From the NCBI GenBank assembly GCA_040386355.1, contig JAZKFP010000320.1:1-5896 (forward strand): DNA of 5,896 bases. The letters run 5' to 3'. The notes beneath the pieces are model-generated. The model made no database searches, was not told the origin of the DNA, and worked only from the letters and a program-made list of their open reading frames with translations. Origin of the DNA: JAZKFP01 sp040386355 (lineage in GTDB: Bacteria > Pseudomonadota > Gammaproteobacteria > Pseudomonadales > UBA6940). Positions 1 to 5,231 of this stretch are shown here, in pieces; position 1 is the stretch's first letter; each line of letters starts with the position of its first letter. The position numbers were made by a program, and so were the translations under genes.

Positions 1-216
1 AATATAAAACACCGATGCAATATGAAGCGTTATATTATCAATCCTCCTGATTAAAAGTGTCTATTAATTGGGGGGAAGTTCATTCATAATTTTTAAAAAA
101 TTAGTATTCTACTAGATGCATATTCCGGATATTTTTACTGCGTATCTATTCAATATGATTTATTATGCTCAACCCAAATTTTCATAAAAAAATATTGTAA
201 AAATAGTTGGCATAAC
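1..216. other. Left intergenic region, no gene supported
   Basis: This AT-rich stretch precedes the first plus-strand gene. I see no coding region, RNA gene or convincing sigma-70 promoter. TATGAT (154-159) and TATTAT (161-166) resemble -10 boxes, but neither has a good -35 box at the right distance. On the minus strand positions 48-43 read AGGAGG, a perfect Shine-Dalgarno core, but no usable start codon follows at the right spacing: TTG one base later meets a stop after three codons. Confidence 0.5.
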
Positions 217-1620
217 ATGATTAATAGTTTACTTCCTCTGCACCATCGATACACGCGCTGTTCAAGTGAATCCTCTGAAAGTAAAAAAGGCTTACTTCAA
301 CATATTTCAGAATCATGTAGTCGCGCTTTCACGCCTATTGTTGAATCATTTAAAAATTTAAAAAGCTCGCGCGGTGCCTCCTTATTAAAAGAAAACAACA
401 CGACAACGGATTTAAATTCAAAAAATAAATATCGACTATCTAAAGGATGGCAAGACACTGTAAAAGATATTAGAGAAGTGCGCAATTTACGCAAAAAGCT
501 ACCATTTGGAGGATATCCTTTTCGACGTTTGCAAATCAACCAAACCGGTGATGGATTGGTCAACGCTGCAATTGCAGGGATTGGCTTAGCAGCATTGGGA
601 ATGAATCCAATTATTGCAGGGGTCCTACCTTTTGGAATACGTGCAACTGAATTAATTGTTGCAGCAGTTTGGAATCAGCGAATGGCCACTGAGCGACGCG
701 AAGCTCGAATTGCAGCAAGTCATATTCATAACGCATTAGATTTCTCAGACCAACCTTCTCCAGGATTATCCAAGAAAAAATCTGCACAACAAATTATTAG
801 TTCGACTAAATACGATTTTATCGCTGGAGTCGCAACCATAGGCGCAATTGGTTTATTAATTGTAGGCGGACCAGCTTGGGGTGTCATTGGTTTAGGAGTA
901 GCAATTGCCGTATGTCAAACATTAAGCAAGTTTAAAGAAATGGCTTGGGGCGCTTTGCGTTATGTTGTCAATGAAGATCCTGAATTACGAAAGCAACAAG
1001 TTGATTTGCAAGAACCCATGTCTGCCTATGAAATGGCACTTAATGTTGGAATCATGACCTTCAGTTATTTAATTGGATTCGGAACTATATTTGCGATTCA
1101 TACCTTTGCAGCACCTGTAGCGCTACCCATCACTATTGCCATGGCGGCAGTCGGCACAATTTTAATGGTGGGCGCTAAACGTGGTTTTAAAAAAGAAATG
1201 CAAGAAGGTATTGAAGAACATGAAACATTGCAGCAAAAATACCAATTAAATGCAGTGCAAAATGAAAAAAAAATTGCTCTTGAAAATGAATGGGAAAAAA
1301 GTTTATCCAGATTAAAAATTTCTCATGCGAGCATTCAGCTACCTGTTAATTTTCATACTAATACAACATTTGATTGGTCATACATTGAATTATTTGAAGT
1401 ATATAAAGCGTGTCATTCTAACAAACCACCTGAACTTAAGCAGATAAATGATTTCTTCTTAGTTCAACAGCAACTTTATACTAAATTTGACCCAACTGCT
1501 TTGGATAATATAGAAGAACGAATTGAGAAACGCGACAAAGCAAGAAGTAAGATTTATCAGAATGAAGAAAAAATTTTGCATTTAACAAATGAAAACCAAA
1601 ATATTTATAAAAATACGTAG
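217..1620 (+). CDS. Multi-pass membrane protein of unknown family, possible secreted effector
   Basis: I do not recognise the family. The 467-residue product has no N-terminal signal peptide. The first 110 residues are polar and basic (Ser-rich at 15-25, Lys/Arg-rich at 70-105). Gly/Ala-rich hydrophobic segments follow at about 114-140, 201-236 (probably two helices around GGPAWG, 217-222), 273-296 and 299-320. The region between the first two groups (154-190) is charged. After residue 320 the protein is hydrophilic, with coiled-coil-like stretches at about 325-368 and 430-463, the latter containing EERIE (433-437). The ATG is the first in frame; no clear Shine-Dalgarno precedes it (GTTGGCATAAC), so expression may be weak or the start uncertain. 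The gene stands alone and converges on the lipoprotein gene downstream. Hydrophobic hairpins inside a charged protein recall membrane-inserting effectors of intracellular bacteria, but this is inference; an ordinary inner-membrane protein is equally possible. Confidence 0.85.
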   Translation: MINSLLPLHHRYTRCSSESSESKKGLLQHISESCSRAFTPIVESFKNLKSSRGASLLKENNTTTDLNSKNKYRLSKGWQDTVKDIREVRNLRKKLPFGGYPFRRLQINQTGDGLVNAAIAGIGLAALGMNPIIAGVLPFGIRATELIVAAVWNQRMATERREARIAASHIHNALDFSDQPSPGLSKKKSAQQIISSTKYDFIAGVATIGAIGLLIVGGPAWGVIGLGVAIAVCQTLSKFKEMAWGALRYVVNEDPELRKQQVDLQEPMSAYEMALNVGIMTFSYLIGFGTIFAIHTFAAPVALPITIAMAAVGTILMVGAKRGFKKEMQEGIEEHETLQQKYQLNAVQNEKKIALENEWEKSLSRLKISHASIQLPVNFHTNTTFDWSYIELFEVYKACHSNKPPELKQINDFFLVQQQLYTKFDPTALDNIEERIEKRDKARSKIYQNEEKILHLTNENQNIYKNT

Positions 1621-1630
1621 TTCGGAAATG

Positions 1631-1650
1631 TATTTTATAATTATAAAATA
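1631..1650. repeat. Perfect 20-bp A/T palindrome between convergent genes
   Basis: The ten bases TATTTTATAA are followed directly by their exact reverse complement TTATAAAATA. The palindrome starts 11 bases after the stop of the plus-strand membrane protein gene and ends 26 bases before the stop of the minus-strand lipoprotein gene. It contains no G or C and has no adjoining T-tract, so it is at best a weak bidirectional terminator. It could also be a protein-binding site or a chance product of AT-rich DNA. Confidence 0.6.
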
Positions 1651-1675
1651 AGCTCTTATAAATCTACAGAATTAA

Positions 1676-2164
1676 TTATGTTTTCAAAGAAACATTATCT
1701 TTTTTAGGCGGTATTAGTGACCAGGGTAAAATTATTTTAGAATTTTCTGGATTAATAACATATTCGAAACGCATTTGTTTTTTCTGAGTTTTGCTGTACA
1801 CAACACCAATAACATAATCCATCATTTGATCTTCTTTATTTTTACGACGTAATGTTTTCAAAAATGTAATAGGTGTTCCTATCGGCAAAACTTCAATAGG
1901 TGCTAAATAATCATCTTCAGGACTATCTTCTATACAAACTTCTGACTTAGCCGATACTACCCCTTCCAATATGTTTTCTTCAAATGAAAATTGTCCAGGC
2001 TCTGCATAATACAAACAACGCTCTTCAATCAGATAACCTTTCTTTCCAACTAAAGTATTGTATTCTTGAGTATGACTCACATCGTCAGCAATCACACAAC
2101 CTAAAAGAAAACTGAATAAGCTAACAGATAAAAACTTTGAAATATTTTTGATATAGAAAAGCAT
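1676..2164 (-). CDS. Predicted lipoprotein of unknown function
   Basis: The family is not recognised. The 162-residue product starts with a short basic n-region (K6, K10), a hydrophobic core (residues 11-21) and a lipobox-like LLGC with Cys23. It should therefore be exported by Sec and lipid-modified. Val follows the cysteine, not Asp, so outer-membrane sorting is likely. The mature part (24-162) is small and soluble. It has two further cysteines (C50, C77) that could form a periplasmic disulfide, an acidic patch (IEDSPEDDY, 78-86) and a beta-rich-looking C-terminal half containing EVLPIGTPITF (91-101). No enzymatic motif is visible. The start codon has only a weak upstream GAG (AACGAGAATC) about ten bases away. 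The gene is monocistronic here: it converges with the membrane protein gene and diverges from the broken ADP-ribosyltransferase gene. Confidence 0.75.
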   Translation of the reverse strand: MLFYIKNISKFLSVSLFSFLLGCVIADDVSHTQEYNTLVGKKGYLIEERCLYYAEPGQFSFEENILEGVVSAKSEVCIEDSPEDDYLAPIEVLPIGTPITFLKTLRRKNKEDQMMDYVIGVVYSKTQKKQMRFEYVINPENSKIILPWSLIPPKKDNVSLKT

Positions 2165-2194
2165 GCGCTTTGATTCTCGTTAAGTTTTGGAAAA

Positions 2195-2223
2195 ACTATT
2201 TAAGTTATTAAACATAATCGCAA
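2195..2223 (-). promoter_or_regulatory. Possible weak sigma-70 promoter for the lipoprotein gene
   Basis: On the minus strand, TTGCGA (2223-2218) and AATAGT (2200-2195) are separated by exactly 17 bases. Each matches its consensus hexamer at four of six positions. The -10-like box lies about 30 bases upstream of the lipoprotein ATG. In DNA this AT-rich such a match is not rare, so this is only a candidate. Confidence 0.25.
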
Positions 2224-2241
2224 ATGAATATTTTTTCTAGG

Positions 2242-2287
2242 GATATCATAAAATTTACGCCTTTAGGCAAAGCGTATTAGTGATATC
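2242..2287. repeat. Nested inverted repeats in the divergent intergenic region
   Basis: GATATCA (2242-2248) is matched by its exact complement TGATATC (2281-2287). Inside lies a second pair, TACGC (2256-2260) and GCGTA (2272-2276), around GCCTTTAGGC, itself a dyad. The set sits between the divergent lipoprotein and ADP-ribosyltransferase genes and could be an operator or a small structured element. No family is recognised. Confidence 0.45.
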
Positions 2288-2293
2288 TTTAAG

Positions 2294-2308
2294 CTACTAA
2301 ATTAGTAG
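2294..2308. promoter_or_regulatory. Operator-like dyad upstream of the toxin-like gene
   Basis: CTACTAA and TTAGTAG form a perfect 7-bp inverted repeat around a single central A. It ends 23 bases before the ATG at 2332. Size, symmetry and position fit a repressor-binding site or a 5' leader hairpin for the following gene. No regulator is encoded in the window, so the role is inferred. Confidence 0.35.
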
Positions 2309-2331
2309 TGAAAGTTCAAAAATAAAAATTT

Positions 2332-2771
2332 ATGCCTTCTTATCGTATTACTTTTCGCTCCAATACTCGACAACCGACAACAATTTTTACAGAAGGTTTT
2401 ACATCTCAATTTTCCGGCCCCATTAAGTTTATTGCCAGGCCTAATTGCAGCGGAGATATGATGGTAAATTTTCAATAAGTCCTAGTGCTCGATTTACTTC
2501 TACAATTTTATTCCCGATGGATATAAAAATTTCAACATCATTCATCTATATGGTCGCAATCGATGTTGAACAAACGCCTCATGAAGTCAATGATTATGCC
2601 TCCACATTTAATACCCACACTCATCAAGTTTTAGACGTCAATAATCTTCCATATGGTATCAACCTTACCCAAGTCTATTGGTCTGTATTTACTGATGAAC
2701 TTACCGTTAAAAAAGTGTTAGCTCAAGAAGTAATTGCAGCAGTACAAGTGGTAAAACTTGGAAGACCCTAA
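2332..2771 (+). pseudogene. Frameshifted ADP-ribosyltransferase, cholera/LT A-chain and pertussis S1 type
   Basis: Two overlapping frames together resemble toxins that transfer ADP-ribose from NAD to host proteins. Frame A (2332-2478, 48 codons, ATG) begins with YRITFRS and IFTEGF, like the YRxDxRPP...GF start of CtxA, LT-A and PtxA, so Arg5 would be the NAD-binding Arg. Frame B (open from 2445, preceded by TAA) continues with FSISPSAR, matching YVSTSxSLR (the STS motif), then STSFIYMVA, matching STYYIYVIA, and LPYGINLTQVY, matching IPYSQIYGW. Joining the frames at 2472 gives about 146 residues, shorter than the roughly 190 of CtxA1. There is no signal peptide. The catalytic ExE aligns without gaps to T-H-Q (2619-2627), so both glutamates are missing. 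The frameshift and the missing residues point to a decayed gene; slippage-dependent expression is a less likely alternative. The family call comes from motif memory, not a search. Confidence 0.68.
2466..2472 (+). promoter_or_regulatory. Candidate -1 frameshift slippery heptamer A_AAT_TTT
   Basis: In the first frame of the ADP-ribosyltransferase gene the codons GTA AAT TTT CAA TAA contain A_AAT_TTT, an X_XXY_YYZ heptamer. A -1 slip there re-pairs on AAA TTT and continues with TCA ATA AGT, the second frame, giving NF-SIS exactly at the expected STS motif. The zero-frame stop lies one codon downstream. A Shine-Dalgarno-like GGAGA (2452-2456) ends nine bases upstream, similar to the dnaX spacing. 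I see no strong downstream hairpin. The same join also results from losing one T in a T5 run, so this remains a candidate. Confidence 0.3.
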
Positions 2772-2794
2772 ATACCCGTACCGTTTGATTTTTA

Positions 2795-2937
2795 GGTGTG
2801 CATCATGATCTTTTTTTCACTTGCTGCGTTAAGACTGCAAGAGCGCGTCACAGCGTTCTCGCTGCGTAAAGCTTTGGCTACGCAGCGTCAAAGCGCACCC
2901 TTATTATAAAAAGGGGATCGAAAAAAAATATTCATGC
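2795..2937. repeat. GC-richer, hairpin-rich island, possible MITE or intergenic repeat
   Basis: Several pairings stand out in otherwise AT-rich DNA. The best is a perfect 9-bp stem CGCTGCGTA/TACGCAGCG (2860-2868 with 2879-2887, ten-base loop). CTTGC/GCAAG (2820-2824 with 2837-2841) and an outer GGTGTGC/GCGCACC with one G-T pair (2795-2801 with 2893-2899) enclose it. GCTGCGT occurs at 2823 and 2861 and inverted at 2880. Outside these, 2800-2818 and 2920-2937 form an imperfect inverted pair (GCAT...T7C versus GA8...ATGC), as terminal repeats of a small non-autonomous element would. It has no coding capacity. A structured RNA or transcription terminator for the preceding gene is possible, though the T-run does not follow the stem. 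Confidence 0.5.
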
Positions 2938-2940
2938 TAA

Positions 2941-3153
2941 ACCGTTTCACTTAACCTAATTTTCAAACCCTACGGATATATAGAAAACGTTAATTCTAAT
3001 TCAGCAAAAGCTAGTATTTTAAAAAATGGTTTACTATATAGATTAGTATCAGAGTCTGCTGTATATAATACAAACATCACAGCAACAATCTCGCACGATC
3101 TTCGGCAAGCCGCTTTAATTTTTTTTACAAATAACATACAACATCATTCATAA
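2941..3153 (+). other. 70-codon open stretch without start codon, possible gene fragment
   Basis: After a TAA at 2938 this frame stays open for 70 codons to TAA at 3151, with no ATG, GTG or TTG near its beginning. The composition is protein-like, for example KPYGYIENV near the start and ISHDLRQAALIFF towards the end, but no family is recognised. It lies between the hairpin island and the doubtful 71-aa ORF, within the decayed section, and may be the remains of a gene. An open frame of this length could also occur by chance. From 3154 to 3226 I see nothing. Confidence 0.25.
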
Positions 3154-3226
3154 GAAAGAACTTCAACTGTCGCATCTGTTTTCCATGGAAATACAAAAGA
3201 ATAAATTATATTGTTAATTCACATTC

Positions 3227-3442
3227 ATGAGAATTTTAAAAATTTCGCTAAAAGATTTTTATATGCTTTCTATTCTCAATTATCTACACTGTAATTCATG
3301 TTTCAAAACTAATATTCAACCGTCTCCTAGTTCTTGCGTAAAAATTGGTTTAAATAAAACGTTAAATACTCACCAGGATTTTGAAGCTATCTCGGAAAAG
3401 TTGATTCCACCGTCATCGCCAAATAATTGTTTGTTAAATTAA
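3227..3442 (+). CDS. Doubtful 71-aa hypothetical ORF
   Basis: The ORF starts at ATG 3227 without a Shine-Dalgarno (TTAATTCACATTC upstream). The product has a basic, partly hydrophobic beginning (residues 1-25, with C22 and C25) and a polar remainder ending in IPPSSPNNCLLN. It shows no recognisable domain. After its TAA the same frame continues with an LRR-like NQKELYMIL before another stop, so this could be the N-terminal part of the broken LRR gene that follows. It may equally be non-coding. Neither reading can be settled from the sequence alone. Confidence 0.25.
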   Translation: MRILKISLKDFYMLSILNYLHCNSCFKTNIQPSPSSCVKIGLNKTLNTHQDFEAISEKLIPPSSPNNCLLN

Positions 3443-3460
3443 ATTATTATTTTATTTTCT

Positions 3461-3862
3461 AACCAAAAAGAACTGTACATGATCCTTATCTAGACTTAAG
3501 ATTAAACATTAATTCTTCTGTGCAAAATTTCTGTTTGGAAAAAATGTATTAATGACTACATGATTACCGAATTTCCACGTGCTTTATTAAATATCCCAAC
3601 ATTACGATCAATTAACCTTGCGAACAACAACATCAAAGAAATATCCAAAAATATTCATAAATTAATAAATTTGGAAAATCTAAATTCAACATGCAATGTA
3701 ACAAGTGTTATTTCTAATAATATAAAAATACTTCCTAAAACTTGTGAAATAAGTCTTAATAAAGAGGGGATAAGTTTTGAAGTGAGAAAGTTTCTATCCG
3801 AAATTCAAGATAGACCTGAAATTTATATTTTCCCGAAACATTTCAAATCTTTCTTTGAGTAA
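3461..3862 (+). pseudogene. Leucine-rich-repeat protein gene, 5' part broken by frameshift
   Basis: The last open frame (ATG 3560 to TAA 3860-3862, 100 residues) carries repeats of the LxxLxLxxNxIxxL type with a 23-residue period. One begins at Leu15 (LRSINLANNNIKEIS), the next at Leu38 (LENLNSTCN), and a degenerate one at Thr61 (TCEISLNKEGI). The preceding repeat crosses a frame break. LEKMY ends at TAA 3550 in one frame, and INDYMITEFP continues from 3548 in the other. Fused, they give a perfect repeat, again 23 residues before the next. A two-base loss in ATGTATATTAAT would explain it. Further upstream, LDLRLNINSSV (3490-3522) and NQKELYMIL (3461-3487) in two frames are looser remnants. 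LRR proteins bind other proteins and are common among effectors of host-associated bacteria. The downstream 100-aa ORF could still be expressed, but it lacks a clear ribosome site. It converges with the TPM gene, three bases apart. Confidence 0.6.
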
Positions 3863-3865
3863 CAC

Positions 3866-4363
3866 TTACAGGATAACAGGTTTATTCGGTAGCTCATTTG
3901 GATTAACACCATTCGCAGGAAAATGTTTTATCACCTGCTGGGTTAACTCTTCAATTCCTATAATGACACCTTGCTTAAATCTCTTATTTTTAAATTCATC
4001 TTCCATATAATGACAAATTCTTTCTAACTCTTTAGTTTCTACAACAGCTTTTACACCACGATCAACCACGATTTCTACATCTTTATCTGCAAGCAATACA
4101 TAAATTAAAACTCCATTATTATGTTCTGTATCCCACAATCGACAATCAGAAAAAACTTCAATCGCACGTTGTCGAGCTGTTTGATCTTGAAGTACTGCAA
4201 AAATATCTAAATTATCTTCCACCACAAATCGAATTTCTGCAGTATGTAGGATTTCACTTTTATGAATTGCAGTATCAATGGCTTCTAAAATATTTTTGGA
4301 AAAAATATGCTGTGCGGCCCAGGGACTGCGAATTAAATGTTTTAAAACACGGTTAAGATTCAT
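3866..4363 (-). CDS. TPM-domain protein, cytoplasmic type, third gene of lemA operon
   Basis: This is a 165-residue member of the TPM (YgcG/TLP18.3/Psb32-like) superfamily, in the short form that often follows the YgcG gene in Proteobacteria. There is no signal peptide or membrane segment, so it should be cytosolic. Family-typical parts are SEILHTAEIRF (36-46), the region of RLWDTEHNNGVLIYVLL (75-91), VEIVVDRG (96-103), HFPANG (147-152) and the end NELPNKPVIL (156-165). TPM domains have been linked to acid phosphatase activity and photosystem repair in plants; the bacterial role is unknown. The start is well placed: TAGGTA lies about nine bases upstream, and the upstream gene stops 16 bases before the ATG, so the genes are probably co-transcribed and translated in turn. 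I see no clear terminator after the stop. Confidence 0.88.
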   Translation of the reverse strand: MNLNRVLKHLIRSPWAAQHIFSKNILEAIDTAIHKSEILHTAEIRFVVEDNLDIFAVLQDQTARQRAIEVFSDCRLWDTEHNNGVLIYVLLADKDVEIVVDRGVKAVVETKELERICHYMEDEFKNKRFKQGVIIGIEELTQQVIKHFPANGVNPNELPNKPVIL

Positions 4364-4379
4364 AATAATTTACCTATTA

Positions 4380-5231
4380 CTACCAATTTCCTGAAGCGCC
4401 GCCGCCGCCAAAACCACCACCGCCTCCACCGAAGCCGCCGCGTCCAAACCCTCCTGAACCCATACCGCCGCCTAAAAACCCACCGCGCATTCCACCAAAC
4501 AATGTAAAAAGAAGACCGATAAATCCAGCCAACAATGCGATAAAAACGCTGCCAGCTAATATCCAAGCAACAACAGTTAAAATTCCTCCGGTAAATAAAG
4601 AACCAAAGAATCTGCCAAAAATAGTACGAAGCACAGCACCACAAATTAAAGCTATTAAAAAAAGAATCGGTAGATAAGAATTACTAGAGTTGGAGGTTTC
4701 TGAAGAAATTTCAGGTGGTGGTAATGGTTCGCCTTGAATGACTGCAATTATTTGATCAATACCTGACGTAATACCACCGTAGAAATCATTTTTTTTAAAA
4801 TAGGGAGTAATGACTTCAGCAATAATTCTTTTGCTGGTTGCATCAGTTATGGCTCCCTCTAAACCGTATCCCACTTCAATGCGTAACGCTCGATCATTTT
4901 TAGCAATAATTAATAAAGCACCGTCGTCAACTTTTTCGCGTCCAAGTTTCCAATTATCGGCCAACCGAATCGCAAATTGTTCAATAGTTTCAGGTGCAGT
5001 TGTTGCTAGAATAACAATCGCTAATTGACTGCCCTTTATTTTTTCAAACTCTTGTAATTTATTTTCAAGAGCTTGAATTTGAAAAGGCTCTAATGTACGC
5101 GTTAGATCCGTAACACGCGTTTTCAATGCAGGAATTGCAACTTCAGCCTGAGCTGAAGTTAAAAAACCAAACATCCATATTAAGAAAAATAAAATGTGCG
5201 CAGGCGCTTTCCTTGTGCCCTGTATATTCAT
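4380..5231 (-). CDS. YgcG-family TPM-domain membrane protein with glycine-rich tail
   Basis: The 283-residue product has a Sec signal peptide (hydrophobic 12-25, probable cleavage after AQA at 27-29). A TPM domain spans about 38-165, with VTDLTRTL (40-47), GSQLAIVIL (67-75), WKLG (94-97), DDGALLIIAKNDRALRIEVGYGLEG (102-126) and YGGI (151-154). A Pro/Ser linker (168-185) follows, then hydrophobic membrane segments at about 186-202 and 211-246, and a Gly/Phe-rich end (247-283) finishing in GNW. The TPM domain should face the periplasm, anchored by the later helices. The family is conserved beside LemA but its biochemical function is unknown. Its ATG overlaps the lemA stop (ATGA), with GGAAG six bases upstream, so translation is coupled. 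Length and domain order look complete. The glycine codons make 4390-4500 more GC-rich than its surroundings, which reflects the protein and not transfer. Confidence 0.92.
   Translation of the reverse strand: MNIQGTRKAPAHILFFLIWMFGFLTSAQAEVAIPALKTRVTDLTRTLEPFQIQALENKLQEFEKIKGSQLAIVILATTAPETIEQFAIRLADNWKLGREKVDDGALLIIAKNDRALRIEVGYGLEGAITDATSKRIIAEVITPYFKKNDFYGGITSGIDQIIAVIQGEPLPPPEISSETSNSSNSYLPILFLIALICGAVLRTIFGRFFGSLFTGGILTVVAWILAGSVFIALLAGFIGLLFTLFGGMRGGFLGGGMGSGGFGRGGFGGGGGGFGGGGASGNW

Noticed and set aside
31..48. Minus-strand AGGAGG as the ribosome site of a gene leaving the left edge
   Set aside because: No ATG or GTG follows at a workable distance, and the nearby TTG meets a stop after three codons.
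297..563. 88-codon minus-strand open frame inside the large membrane protein gene
   Set aside because: It lies wholly within a longer plus-strand gene with convincing protein composition, and its product has no recognisable features.
2779..2937. Intrinsic terminator for the toxin-like gene
   Set aside because: The good stem (2860-2887) is not followed by a T-run; the T7 run at 2811-2817 precedes the stems, and the A8 run at 2921 is on the wrong strand for plus-strand termination.
2795..2937. CRISPR array
   Set aside because: GCTGCGT recurs only as a 7-base motif with irregular spacing and one inverted copy; there are no regular repeats and spacers.
4385..4500. GC-rich patch as a horizontally acquired insert
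   Set aside because: It encodes the Gly-rich tail typical of YgcG proteins; the composition follows from glycine codons.
4360..4644. 94-codon minus-strand open frame rich in Trp and Arg
   Set aside because: It is an out-of-frame reading of the glycine-rich tail and membrane segments of the YgcG-like gene, on the same strand; its W/R richness comes from shifted Gly codons.
4810..5028. 72-codon plus-strand open frame
   Set aside because: Antisense shadow of the TPM domain of the YgcG-like gene.
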